Positions 44,686 to 53,420 of a stretch of DNA of 64,000 nucleotides are shown one piece after another. Every line of letters starts with the position of its first letter. The first letter of the stretch is position 1. Source of the stretch: Lachnospiraceae bacterium (GTDB lineage Bacteria > Bacillota > Clostridia > Lachnospirales > Lachnospiraceae); the NCBI GenBank assembly GCA_910574715.1, contig CAJTCH010000002.1, positions 151,395 through 215,394 of the forward strand. The letters are read 5' to 3'. A program made the position numbers and the translations under genes. A model generated the notes under the pieces. That model ran no database searches. It was given only the letters and a program-made list of their open reading frames with translations, and was not told the DNA's origin.

Positions 44686-45537
44686 CTACTGTTCCCCCTT
44701 CACATACATCAACATGATCTCGTCTATCGTAGCCGGCGTCACAACCGCCTTGGGATATCTGCGCATGGCAAGGTCTCTGTCAGAAACTAACGCCTGCCAC
44801 TCATAATCCTGCTTCCTCCAGGATATAATGTCCCCCTTGTCCAGTTGATCAAACTGCGCCGCACCGCACTTGATGATCCCGTACTGCGTAAGCAGTTCAT
44901 CCTTCGGCTTTGAAAATATTACCTGCCCCTGATGGATGAATACGATATAATCCGCCGCCTTCTCCAGATCGCTTGTAATATGCGACGATACCAGTATCGA
45001 ATGCTCTTCTTCCTGCATAAAATCCAGGAAAATATCCAGAATATCATCCCGCATGACCGGATCAAGCCCGCTGGTAGCCTCATCCAATATCAAAAACCTT
45101 GGCTGATGGGACAGTGCCGCCGCAATCGCAAGCTTCATCCTCATTCCTTTCGAGAAATTCTTAATCTTCTTATCCGCCGGCAATGAAAATTCCTTCAGAA
45201 ATCTTCCGTAAGACTGCGCATCCCACCGGGAAAAGATTCCCTTCATAACCTTGCCGATCTGCCTTGGCGAAAGCATCTCCGGGTATCCCTTGTCATCAAA
45301 CACGGCGCCTACCTGTTCCTTATCCTGCGTAGTTATATCGCCTCCCTCAAACAAAGAGACCTCTCCCTCATCCCTGTTGATCATTCCTAATATTGCCTTG
45401 ATCACCGTACTCTTTCCGGCTCCGTTTTCTCCGATCAGTCCCACGATAGATCCTTGTGGCACATCAAAGGATACATGATTCAATGTAAAATCATCATACC
45501 GCTTCGTCAATCCTGTAACCTTAACCGCATTCTTCAT
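44686..45537 (-). CDS. ABC transporter ATPase of the YtrA-linked module
   Basis: 283 residues from the ATG at 45537 (AAAGGA about 9 bases upstream; the frame is open to 45570). Walker A GENGAGKST, signature FSKGMRMKLAIAAAL, Walker B FLILDEATSGLD, H-loop VSSHI. The C-terminal extra domain after residue 215 is typical of this subgroup. It follows the regulator gene. Confidence 0.9.
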   Translation of the reverse strand: MKNAVKVTGLTKRYDDFTLNHVSFDVPQGSIVGLIGENGAGKSTVIKAILGMINRDEGEVSLFEGGDITTQDKEQVGAVFDDKGYPEMLSPRQIGKVMKGIFSRWDAQSYGRFLKEFSLPADKKIKNFSKGMRMKLAIAAALSHQPRFLILDEATSGLDPVMRDDILDIFLDFMQEEEHSILVSSHITSDLEKAADYIVFIHQGQVIFSKPKDELLTQYGIIKCGAAQFDQLDKGDIISWRKQDYEWQALVSDRDLAMRRYPKAVVTPATIDEIMLMYVKGEQ

Positions 45538-45610
45538 ATCATCCAATCCTTTCCGCATATCCCTGCGCACTCAGCAAATTACCCAAACCGCTTCGCCTGT
45601 CTTCTTCCAA

Positions 45611-45991
45611 TCACCCCATATCCTCATCATACAAAAGCGTAAGAAGAGACTGCAGGGTATCAAGCTTGATCCCGCTCATCCGCGCGATCTCGATCGCCTC
45701 TGTAAAATGCTCCTCAATCTTCTTCTGCTGCTCCTCCAGATAAAAATCCTGATTCTGCACAGACACGAAGCATCCCTTCCCTGCTGTTGTCTCAATGAAC
45801 CCATCCTCCTGCAGCAGATCATATGCCTTCTGGACCGTGAGAACACTGATATGCACCGAACGTGCAAGCGCACGTATGGAAGGCAGCGCGTCACCCGCCT
45901 TAAGCTCTCCGCTCATGATCATCGTCTTAATCTGTGTCCTGATCTGCTCGTAGATCGGCTTACTGGCATGATTGTTGATCAAGATCTCCAA
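45611..45991 (-). CDS. YtrA-subfamily GntR regulator
   Basis: 126 residues: an N-terminal winged helix (PIYEQIRTQIKTMIMSGELKAGDALPSIRALARSVHISVLTVQKAYDLLQEDGFIETTAGKG) and a short helical tail without an FCD or UTRA domain, the mark of the YtrA group. These repress their own ABC operon and are relieved by cell-wall antibiotics. First gene of the three-gene operon. Confidence 0.9.
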   Translation of the reverse strand: MEILINNHASKPIYEQIRTQIKTMIMSGELKAGDALPSIRALARSVHISVLTVQKAYDLLQEDGFIETTAGKGCFVSVQNQDFYLEEQQKKIEEHFTEAIEIARMSGIKLDTLQSLLTLLYDEDMG

Positions 45992-46094
45992 GTCTTATCA
46001 TCCCCAATCGTCTTATGCTGTATTGTTATTACATATACAGTATAATACGCAATAAATTGTTTGTCAAGAACATTTTTGCAAATCTTGCACAGTA

Positions 46095-46405
46095 TGAGTG
46101 CTATTGAAACCAGACGCAATTCTTTGACTGATCAAATGGCCATATCAATCTGCCGGGAATATAATGTAAATTACGACTGGCTGATCTCTGAAGAAGGGGA
46201 AATGTTTACAGATCTTCCACAGACAATATTGAACGAACTATGCAAACAGTATGATCTGGATAACTTTGACAAGGTGTTAGTAGAGATGTACATAGAATTT
46301 CCGGAAACTATCCGGAAGCATCTGAAAGAGAATCTTCTGAAAATGCTGAAAAGAGTTGACAGTGACAGCCCACATGAAAAATCGAAGCAGCAAGGAAGGA
46401 GGATG
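46095..46405 (+). repeat. Inverted duplication, left arm
   Basis: About 310 bases that recur in reverse orientation at about 47262-47575 with a few percent differences. The two arms enclose the Uma2 gene and the fragment at 46356-46655. Homology ends near the middle of the XRE gene on one side and at the GGAAGGAGGATGTGC ribosome site on the other. Confidence 0.85.
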
Positions 46406-46414
46406 TGCGTATAA
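46095..46414 (+). pseudogene. Truncated duplicate of the XRE regulator
   Basis: The protein from about SAIETRRNSLTDQM onward matches the C-terminal part of the XRE regulator encoded at 47269-47658 almost residue for residue (REYNVNYDW, SEEGEMFTDLPQ, NELCKQYDLD). The DNA-binding half is missing. A changed stop codon lets the frame run on for a few codons past the intact gene's end. It lies in opposite orientation to the intact copy. Confidence 0.85.
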
Positions 46415-46655
46415 AAAGAAATCGGGTCCATTAACATTCATCTGCGAAGAAGACCGTCTGTCTGTTTTAACAACAGTAGAAGCAATCGAGCGTTTCGTCC
46501 TCTGCTCCGAAATCTCTATGGGGATTATCCAGATGATTGCATTGAATCATGCATTCGTAGAAATGATTGAACAGCACCGTTACCTTCGGACATCCCGCAA
46601 AGGCAAGGTGTCCGAGGCAACTGTCATTGATTATCTGAGAAAACATTTATCATGA
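46356..46655 (+). pseudogene. Short fragment, possibly from a transposase
   Basis: 99 residues with no clear start of its own; the first 17 residues come from the duplicated sequence. The rest (AIERFVLCSEISMGIIQMIALNHAF then SEATVIDYLRKHLS) has the look of a transposase C-terminus but I cannot name a family. It is likely a relic joined at the end of the duplication. Confidence 0.35.
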
Positions 46656-46706
46656 ATGGCATCCTTGTTCACTGGCTTGTGAATCCAAAAGACGAATAAA
46701 GCCCCT

Positions 46707-47249
46707 TTACAGTAAATCAGCAATACGGATCACCAAGTCTTCATAAATGCATACTGGTATTTCGTCGTCAAAAGTGTATTGATCTGTCTTCTCATCATGC
46801 TCAAAGTCATAAACATTGACAGTACGGATCTTCGGGTTTACCGTCCAATATTCCCTCACACCGGCAGTACGGTATTTGAAAAGCTTAATGCCGCAGTCCA
46901 TACGAATTGTACTAGGGGAAAGGATTTCGATTATCCAATCAGGAGCACCGTGGTATCCCTTTTCATCTAATTTCTTAGAATCACAGATGATGGAAATATC
47001 AGGTTCTACATAGTTAACATTGTCTTGATTTAAGAATACTGCAAACGGTGCCAGGAATACTTCACAATTTCCTTTTTTCCTGTCAATGTAGTCAGAGACT
47101 TTTCTTGCAAATGAATAGGATATTCGTTGATGGTTTGTGTTCGGTGGTGACATCATGTACATCTGACCGTCGATCAGTTCTGCACGTTGTCCGTCTGGTA
47201 AAGCATAGATATCATCAATGGTATAATTAACTTGTTGTGCTAAAGCCAT
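46707..47249 (-). CDS. Uma2-family endonuclease-like protein (DUF820)
   Basis: 180 residues from the ATG at 47249, with GGAGG 8 bases upstream; the frame continues upstream only through the duplicated segment. Family marks are YALPDGQRAELIDGQMYMMSPP, NYVEPDISIICD and PDWIIEILSPST with the PD-(D/E)XK-type acidic residues, and KLFKYRTAGVREYWTVNP. Uma2 proteins are common in bacteria with many copies per genome and are thought to be restriction-like nucleases; no role is proven. It is paired with the XRE gene immediately upstream. Confidence 0.88.
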   Translation of the reverse strand: MALAQQVNYTIDDIYALPDGQRAELIDGQMYMMSPPNTNHQRISYSFARKVSDYIDRKKGNCEVFLAPFAVFLNQDNVNYVEPDISIICDSKKLDEKGYHGAPDWIIEILSPSTIRMDCGIKLFKYRTAGVREYWTVNPKIRTVNVYDFEHDEKTDQYTFDDEIPVCIYEDLVIRIADLL

Positions 47250-47261
47250 GGCACATCCTCC

Positions 47262-47575
47262 TTCCTTGCTACTTCGATTTTTCATGCTGGCTGTCACTGT
47301 CAACTCTTTTCAGCATTTTCAGAAGATTCTCCTTCAGATGCTTCCGGATATTTTCCGGGAATTCTATATACATCTCCACTAACGCCTTGTCAAAGTCATC
47401 TAAATCATACTGTTTGCATAGTTCGTTCAATATTGTCTGTGGAAGATCCGTAAACATTTCCCCTTCTTCAGAGATCATCCAGTCATAATTTACATTATAT
47501 TCCCGGCAGATTGCTCGGGTCATTTGGTCAGTCAAGTTTCTTGATCCTCGTTCAATGTTGGAAATAGCCGTTTTT
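47262..47575 (-). repeat. Inverted duplication, right arm
   Basis: Counterpart of the left arm; this copy belongs to the intact XRE gene. Confidence 0.85.
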
Positions 47576-47658
47576 CCAACTCCTAATTTTTCACTAAACT
47601 TTTCCAATGTAAGGTTTAAAGTTTTGCGAATTTCTTTCACGCGTTCGCCTTGCGTCAT
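47269..47658 (-). CDS. XRE-family transcriptional regulator (phage repressor-like)
   Basis: 129 residues from the ATG at 47658 with AGAGG 8 bases upstream. The helix-turn-helix is at residues 8-60 (VKEIRKTLNLTLEKFSEKLGVGKTAISNIERGSRNL); the rest is a helical dimerisation part. A promoter with a GTTCAC-TTT-GTGAAC palindrome just upstream is a likely self-binding site. The Uma2 gene follows 19 bases after its stop, so the two form a unit. Confidence 0.88.
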   Translation of the reverse strand: MTQGERVKEIRKTLNLTLEKFSEKLGVGKTAISNIERGSRNLTDQMTRAICREYNVNYDWMISEEGEMFTDLPQTILNELCKQYDLDDFDKALVEMYIEFPENIRKHLKENLLKMLKRVDSDSQHEKSK

Positions 47659-47682
47659 CACATACACCTCTCTTTCAATTCA

Positions 47683-47733
47683 AGAATAGCACGCAAAAAA
47701 TATAAAGTCAACAAAAAAGTTCACAAAGTGAAC
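47683..47733 (-). promoter_or_regulatory. Promoter and operator of the XRE-Uma2 unit
   Basis: Minus strand: -35 TTGACT (47711-47706), 17 bases, -10 TATTCT (47688-47683). Directly upstream of the -35 lies a perfect palindrome GTTCAC-TTT-GTGAAC (47733-47719). Binding by the XRE protein is inferred. Confidence 0.75.
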
Positions 47734-47957
47734 AAAAATGTATTAACAAAATCCGCAATGGTAATTATAGTATCCACATAGGCAACTGACAATCCAATTG
47801 GCTGCATAACCTAATACAAAAAATGGGTACTGAATAATACGCTGATCATTACTATACTATTGATATAAAATCCAGTTTGTGCCTGATAGATTCTATATGT
47901 GCCATATGATATAATCATAGAAACTTGAACACGCTGAAAAGCTGAATGGTATTTTAA

Positions 47958-48410
47958 CAGTTTCAAGCGATTAGTGGTATACCTCAACTGAAAAAAGCAG
48001 AATATGGCACTGGAAAGACAGACCGATTCGGTTGGCCTGTAGTAAACTGGAACTATTTGTCAGCGCATGCAGATAATCATGGATTTGACACCAGAAATAC
48101 AGAAAATAACGGTAAACATATCATCAAATATATTTTGCCTTACGGCAGCATAATAATCAGATATGGACGAGAAACAGGTTATTATTCAGCGCCTAAGGGA
48201 ACCTCTTATGATAAATTATCATTGCCGTATATTCCGGAAAGTTTGGAATATAATGAATACAAGGTAGTAGCTGATAATCTATATATTATCTGTATCGTTG
48301 ATAAAGGAAGTGTAGCCCCGGGATTTGACAGCGAAGGCGGCGCAATCCAATATCTGCATCCCTTTACGATCAAAGAGTCTGTCAAAAAAGGCATGTTGGA
48401 AAGGATATAA
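47958..48410 (+). pseudogene. Orphan TNT-type (NAD+ glycohydrolase) toxin tip
   Basis: The frame is open from 47958, after a stop, to 48410, but the best start (TTG at 48057) has no ribosome site. The sequence matches a TNT toxin domain: YGRETGYYSAPKGTSYDKLSLPYIP, then VAPGFDSEGGAIQYLHPFTI. TNT domains cleave NAD+ and usually form the C-terminal end of large secreted toxins. The N-terminal delivery part is missing, so this is a detached tip. Some conserved positions that I would expect (a second Arg and Gln of the active site) cannot be judged by eye. An immunity-like gene follows after 2 bases. Confidence 0.7.
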
Positions 48411-48412
48411 TT

Positions 48413-48784
48413 ATGGGAAAAACTTTACGCAAAGCACCGCTTTTGCAAAATGAGAATAATGACCTGTACTGTATAGATATATTGTATAAATCTCTGCAAG
48501 AATTCCATATCCCGGAATATCTCTGTTCTGTCGGAGAGTATGCAGAAGAAGCGATCTGCCTTGAAAAAAGCGGATCAGATTGGATCGTCTACGGAGGAGA
48601 ACGGGGACTGAAACACGATCTTAGACCCTATGAAGATTGCAGAGACGCCTGTCTTGATGTCCTGTCCAGACTCTCCGAAACTACTGATGAGGAAAAAAGA
48701 ATCCGCCAATTTTTTGATCATTTTATCGTTCCATCCACAGGAACAGAAGAATCAAAGCCTAGAGTTCATGCGGCTTTTCGGTAG
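48413..48784 (+). CDS. Probable immunity protein for the TNT toxin
   Basis: 123 residues, small and acidic, no membrane span. It starts 2 bases after the toxin frame, the position of cognate immunity genes. Visible segments are LYKSLQEFHIPEYLCSVG and EEAICLEKSGSDWIVYGGERG, a layout shared by many small immunity proteins. Specificity is inferred from position. It ends 25 bases before a MITE-like element. Confidence 0.6.
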   Translation: MGKTLRKAPLLQNENNDLYCIDILYKSLQEFHIPEYLCSVGEYAEEAICLEKSGSDWIVYGGERGLKHDLRPYEDCRDACLDVLSRLSETTDEEKRIRQFFDHFIVPSTGTEESKPRVHAAFR

Positions 48785-48808
48785 TTTGAATCAATCAAGG
48801 ATCCAATG

Positions 48809-48962
48809 TACTGACCGTATTATATTCAGCCAAACCTCCTTGCCTATCTGCCCATCTGCCGCGTTGGATTTTCTATCCGCAGCCATCGCTGCGCCGTTGA
48901 AGATCCGCCTTGCAGATGAGCGAATATTCTGCGGAGTTTTGCCAGATATAATACGGTCAGCA
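48809..48962. mobile_element. 154-bp MITE-like element with about 30-bp terminal inverted repeats
   Basis: The left end reads TACTGACCGTATTATATTCA and the right end, reversed, reads TGCTGACCGTATTATATCTG, with similarity continuing for about 30 bases (CCAAACCTCC versus GCAAAACTCC). It has no gene. The inner part can fold further (CATCTGC/GCAGATG). It lies between the immunity gene and the convergent SGNH gene, so it could also serve as a terminator. Confidence 0.75.
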
Positions 48963-48997
48963 CACTAACGGCAACCCCTTATTATCAATTCACTTTT

Positions 48998-50497
48998 CTA
49001 AATGACATGCTCCCATTCATATCCGTCTTCATTGCCGTAAATCCTTACTACATCCAGCACTTGATTATAATTATTATCGAACACGAGCACATACATCCCT
49101 TCCTTCTCCGTTTTATACCGTCTGCCGTCCACAATGAGTTCACTTTTCATACCGCAGTTTATGCTGTATTCCTTGCTGTCCGACCCGGCGGCACCTTTAT
49201 AAGGACTGTCAAGCACCGTATCGCTCTCATACACCGCCGCATTTCCGCTATATATTCTTATGACCTCCCGATCTTCCCCGGAAATATTCCACGGCGTATA
49301 AATATCTGGAATACCGCCTTTGGATAAGGCCAATACGGTATAATTCTCATCAGACGCGGTGCTGCACCATTTCATAAGATCATCTTCGATCTTCCCAAGT
49401 CCGCGCCCCGCCTTATTCGCCCTTTTCTTATCAACGATCTGCTGATTTATCAGTCTTTTTACTTTGTGTTCTCTTTTCTTCGCTGACAGATAATGATCGT
49501 CCCATTCTTCATAGTCTTTATCGCCCCTGTGGTCAGGAACAGAGTAATTTCCCTTAATATGATCCGCTACAAATCTTGTATATTTTTGCGCTCCATATAC
49601 GTTAACATGACCGGCATTATAGAAATCAGTAGCAAAATCAATACCCATTTCCCGATAATGATCATTCGTATTCAGGAACTCATAACCATATGAGGAAACA
49701 ATATCGCCTATCATATTATACTGCATTTCCGTCTCTCTTGTAATCGGAATAGGTCCTGCAACAAACAACGCGTTTTGAACATTCTCGTTAAGATATTCCA
49801 ACATCTCTCTTAAGCTTGTTTCCTTTACCGGATCTAATTCCATCTTTTCTTTTGTCCGATATCCTTTCGGCTCCTGTATGATCGAATGACAAGGGTCTTC
49901 TATGAATTCAAACCCTTTGAATTCACACACATAATCATTATCCTTATGCTCCCAATTGTCTTCCAGGCCAAGCCTTTCATAATTACCATGGTATTTTGCA
50001 ATATCAAAATAAAAAGATGCAATATCCGCATCTTCATCTGCAAATGCATCATAATAATTCAATATTTCCGTAACAATCCGAAAACGGCCGCCCGATAAGG
50101 GAAGTGAATCCGTCATATTCCTTATCGGACCTTCGTCGTCGCTGACTGTACCGGCCCCTCCGACATACGACCGCACATCGATGACTGCCAGATCAGGCTT
50201 CTGCGTTTCCAGCATGTATCTTATATAACCGCTGATCACCGAAGGACGCGCCGAATTAGTTGCCAGATTATATGAGGTCATTCCGTATTCCTTCCAGGCC
50301 AGATACGGTTCCCAGTATACGAAAGTCGAACTTCCCCCTACGCATACTACATCAATATTCTCTTCATTTCTGATCCCATTCACATGCGCCCTGTCGTAAC
50401 CGCAATTTCTAAACAGATATGTAGCATTGACGAATACCCATCCCAGAAGCGCTGTGAAGACCAATAGGTTCATTACTTTTTTAATTTTATTTTTCAT
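48998..50497 (-). CDS. SGNH/GDSL-like surface protein (DltD-like partner of the MBOAT)
   Basis: 499 residues with one N-terminal span (NLLVFTALLGWVFVNATYLF) and the rest outside. The catalytic Ser lies in VVCVGGSSTFVYWEP and the His in NAGHVNVYGA, giving an SGNH hydrolase or acyltransferase layout as in DltD. The C-terminal 100 residues form a separate beta-rich part. It follows the MBOAT gene by 2 bases. It probably completes transfer of an acyl group to a surface glycan. Confidence 0.8.
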   Translation of the reverse strand: MKNKIKKVMNLLVFTALLGWVFVNATYLFRNCGYDRAHVNGIRNEENIDVVCVGGSSTFVYWEPYLAWKEYGMTSYNLATNSARPSVISGYIRYMLETQKPDLAVIDVRSYVGGAGTVSDDEGPIRNMTDSLPLSGGRFRIVTEILNYYDAFADEDADIASFYFDIAKYHGNYERLGLEDNWEHKDNDYVCEFKGFEFIEDPCHSIIQEPKGYRTKEKMELDPVKETSLREMLEYLNENVQNALFVAGPIPITRETEMQYNMIGDIVSSYGYEFLNTNDHYREMGIDFATDFYNAGHVNVYGAQKYTRFVADHIKGNYSVPDHRGDKDYEEWDDHYLSAKKREHKVKRLINQQIVDKKRANKAGRGLGKIEDDLMKWCSTASDENYTVLALSKGGIPDIYTPWNISGEDREVIRIYSGNAAVYESDTVLDSPYKGAAGSDSKEYSINCGMKSELIVDGRRYKTEKEGMYVLVFDNNYNQVLDVVRIYGNEDGYEWEHVI

Positions 50498-50499
50498 CT

Positions 50500-52020
50500 C
50501 TAAAAACCCCTGTAAATAAATTCAGCGGCATCATATCCCGGTCCATATTTTCCGTAAATGAGCACAATCAGAAATAAGCCGATCCACACAGACCATCTGA
50601 AATATACATTCTGCTCCGAGATCCACTCCCTGACGGGCACCTTCTTAACAAGCTTTATAATCCCAGCAATCACAACGGTCAGCACCGATATGCGCAGCAC
50701 GCCGTAATCGATCACGGTAAGCCCCATTCCAAGAAAAGATTCGTTAAAAAAGATCCAGGGATTAAAAACAGAAAAACCGGCTTTGTAGACCTCTAACCCG
50801 CTCATGAAGCTAGATGCGGGGAACATCCCAAGTCCAAAAGCAAAAAGTAAAAATGTACGGACAGACCGAAACAGATTCCAGCTAAAACAATCTGTACGGC
50901 ATTGCAGGAAAACTGCCACTCTTTTTAATATTCCTTCCGATGCGTCTCCGAGAACGATCACAAACCACATCCATAATCCGACGCCGATGATATAATTCCA
51001 TGACCCTCCGTGCCAGAACCCAATCAAAAACCATGAGACAAAAAGCCCGCACCATGTAGGTATTTTCTTACCGTATTTTTTGCCAAACCATTTCTTCGAC
51101 TTTCCTCCCAGCCAGATCAGCGGCTTTGATTTCAGCACCGGATATAAGATATAGCTTTTCAGCCACAGCCCCAATGTTATATGCCATTTTCTCCAGAATT
51201 CCGACAGACTCCCTGATGCAAAAGGAAGGTCAAAATTCTCAGGCAAAGCAATTCCAAACAGCTCCGACACTCCGTATATGATATCCAGGCATCCTGAAAA
51301 ATCTGTATAAAGCTGAAGGACAAATAACACCATCGCAGTCCATACATATAATCCGGGATATGCTGCCGGATCTCCATAGACGGTATTTACAATGACTGCC
51401 AGACGTTCAGACAACACTATTTTTTTGAATATCCCCCACAATATCCTCTGAACTCCAAAACACATTCTCTCGTAACTGAAATCATGGCTCTTCACAAGCT
51501 CTTTGCCCGTGTCAGAATATTTTACTATAGGACCGGAAGTTAACAGAGGGAAATAACTTCCAAACAGGAAAAACTTCAATGGATTCCTCTCAATTGCCGA
51601 ACCCCAATATGTATCCAGAATATACCCAATCAAAGACAATGTAAAATACGATACTCCCAACGGAGCGATCAGATACACAAACTTAAAATCGGCAATACCG
51701 AACGGCAGATACCTCCGCAAAAAATCCATATCCTTCAATATGATCAATAATCCCGCTTCACTCAAAAGCGCGCACGCCAATATTAACTTCTTCATTCGCA
51801 TATTCTGAGCAAATCTCTCAAACAAAAGCCCCGCAATATACGCGGCCAGGATAAGAAAAACCATAACCGCACAGGCACGTCTGGAAAAACTGTTTGCATA
51901 CCATACAAATACAAGATTGGAAACGAGCAACGCCGTCCAGCGGTACTTCTTCGGACAGATCCAATATATTAATACAGCTATGAATGTAAATACAAAAAAT
52001 TCAAATGAAAGTATATCCAT
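50500..52020 (-). CDS. MBOAT-family O-acyltransferase (DltB/AlgI-like)
   Basis: 506 residues with about 11 spans. Family marks are PLLTSGPIVKYSD, FWRKWHITLGLWLKSYI and the active-site His in LIGFWHGGSWNYI. DltB and AlgI proteins pass acyl groups from a carrier protein or acyl-CoA through the membrane to a glycan. An acyl carrier protein gene lies in the same operon, which makes the DltB comparison the closer one. Confidence 0.9.
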   Translation of the reverse strand: MDILSFEFFVFTFIAVLIYWICPKKYRWTALLVSNLVFVWYANSFSRRACAVMVFLILAAYIAGLLFERFAQNMRMKKLILACALLSEAGLLIILKDMDFLRRYLPFGIADFKFVYLIAPLGVSYFTLSLIGYILDTYWGSAIERNPLKFFLFGSYFPLLTSGPIVKYSDTGKELVKSHDFSYERMCFGVQRILWGIFKKIVLSERLAVIVNTVYGDPAAYPGLYVWTAMVLFVLQLYTDFSGCLDIIYGVSELFGIALPENFDLPFASGSLSEFWRKWHITLGLWLKSYILYPVLKSKPLIWLGGKSKKWFGKKYGKKIPTWCGLFVSWFLIGFWHGGSWNYIIGVGLWMWFVIVLGDASEGILKRVAVFLQCRTDCFSWNLFRSVRTFLLFAFGLGMFPASSFMSGLEVYKAGFSVFNPWIFFNESFLGMGLTVIDYGVLRISVLTVVIAGIIKLVKKVPVREWISEQNVYFRWSVWIGLFLIVLIYGKYGPGYDAAEFIYRGF

Positions 52021-52026
52021 AATAAT

Positions 52027-52761
52027 CTAAAACCGCCCTCCAGTCACCGGAATGTTGATTCCCGTCACCCGGTCCGCCCCGTCAGACAGCAGATATTCAA
52101 ATGCAGTTATCACTTCTTCCACATATAAATTCCTTTTGCACGGACTTGATTCTGCATTTTGCCGAACGATCAGCTCTGGTATGCCGGAAACAAATTTCGT
52201 ATCCATCATATCAGGAGACACTGCATTGCTTGTGATCCCTTTGCCGGCATACTCTACGGCAATGCTTTTCATCAGGCCAAGCAGCGCATATTTGGAAACC
52301 GTATACGACAGTTGGTATCCCGCCGGATAGCCTGTTACATTTGACGACAGCATAAATACCGCTTTGCCGTATTTCCGCCTGGACATATCTGTGATAAATT
52401 CTTTCAGGATTATCATAATGGATTCCGCCGATGATATATATTCTTTTCTTATCTCGTCAATATCTTCTTTTGCAAATTTTTGAAGATGAAACCCGGGCGC
52501 CGCAAGATGTACGATATGATCAATAATCAGTTCTTTTTCTCTGATCTTGCAGATCATATCTTCTATACTCTCCCGGCTCGAAAAATCAGCCTGGACCGGG
52601 ATGATCCTGCCGCCCAGCTCATGGTTCAATGACCGGATACCTTCTGCCGACTTGTTATAATGAGCTATAACATGCGTATAATTCATGCCGATTTTTCTGA
52701 TCAATGCCATACCGGTCTCAGAAGAAGCGCCTGTGATCAATATACCTCTTTTGTCTCTCAT
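52027..52761 (-). CDS. Short-chain dehydrogenase (FabG-like ketoacyl reductase)
   Basis: 244 residues of classical SDR: ITGASSETGMALIRKIG, the catalytic Ser and the YxxxK pair in SSNVTGYPAGYQLSYTVSKYA, and SPDMMDT. The gene overlaps the MaoC-type gene by 4 bases (ATGA). Context suggests reduction of an ACP-bound keto-acyl group. The cofactor preference is not clear. Confidence 0.87.
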   Translation of the reverse strand: MRDKRGILITGASSETGMALIRKIGMNYTHVIAHYNKSAEGIRSLNHELGGRIIPVQADFSSRESIEDMICKIREKELIIDHIVHLAAPGFHLQKFAKEDIDEIRKEYISSAESIMIILKEFITDMSRRKYGKAVFMLSSNVTGYPAGYQLSYTVSKYALLGLMKSIAVEYAGKGITSNAVSPDMMDTKFVSGIPELIVRQNAESSPCKRNLYVEEVITAFEYLLSDGADRVTGINIPVTGGRF

Positions 52762-53174
52762 TTTAAAAAACCTATCTTCATCTCTCCGCGAAGTACCTTC
52801 CTTTGTTCTTGGTTATATATTGTCGTTTTGAGCACCATTCGCTGTACGGATTCATTCAGTTCCTTTACTTCTCCGCATACCCGTAAGGTATCCCCCGGGA
52901 AGACAGGCTGTAGGAATTTCACTTCTGCAGACTGGATCAGACTCTTCTCGCCCGGGAGATACATTCCTGCAAGCGAAGACAAAAAAGAAGCAGTCAGCAT
53001 ACCGTACGCAACAGCTGCCGGATACCCCTGGTCCTTTGCAAAAGAATCATCCTGATGCAGCGGATTGGCATCTCCGGTTATCTGGTAAAACTTATCCATC
53101 TTATCCTGATCAACCGTAACTGTGAACTCTTCCTTCATCCCTGTGCTTAAGTCGCTGAATTGATAATGGTTCAT
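52758..53174 (-). CDS. MaoC-family (hot-dog) hydratase/dehydratase
   Basis: 138 residues of single hot-dog fold. The hydratase-2 motif is QITGDANPLHQDDSFAKDQGYPAAVAYGML, with the catalytic Asp and His. It would add or remove water on an ACP-bound acyl chain. It starts 5 bases inside the ACP gene region's end and is coupled to the SDR gene. Confidence 0.87.
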   Translation of the reverse strand: MNHYQFSDLSTGMKEEFTVTVDQDKMDKFYQITGDANPLHQDDSFAKDQGYPAAVAYGMLTASFLSSLAGMYLPGEKSLIQSAEVKFLQPVFPGDTLRVCGEVKELNESVQRMVLKTTIYNQEQRKVLRGEMKIGFLK

Positions 53175-53178
53175 TGAA

Positions 53179-53418
53179 TCACACCCTTTTCAGAATGATA
53201 TCTGCCATTTCACCGACATTTTTCATATTATTTACTTCTCCCATATTGAATTTGATATTGAATTTCTTCTCCACGGCAACAACCAGATTAATATGTTCCA
53301 GACTATCCCAGTCTTCGATATCATTTGCCGTTGTCTCATCCCTGATCTGTATGTCTTCATCGTCAAATACATCCCAAAATACTTCGTGCAGCCCTTCAAA
53401 AACTTCTTCTCTTGTCAT
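53179..53418 (-). CDS. Acyl carrier protein
   Basis: About 79 residues from the ATG at 53418 (GGAGG 7 bases upstream; an ATG one codon earlier is also possible). The phosphopantetheine Ser is in DWDSLEHINLVVAVEKKFNIKF. Small, acidic, helical. It lies between the FkbH-type gene and the MaoC gene, so it is the dedicated carrier of this module and not the fatty-acid synthesis ACP. Confidence 0.92.
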   Translation of the reverse strand: MTREEVFEGLHEVFWDVFDDEDIQIRDETTANDIEDWDSLEHINLVVAVEKKFNIKFNMGEVNNMKNVGEMADIILKRV

Positions 53419-53420
53419 CA

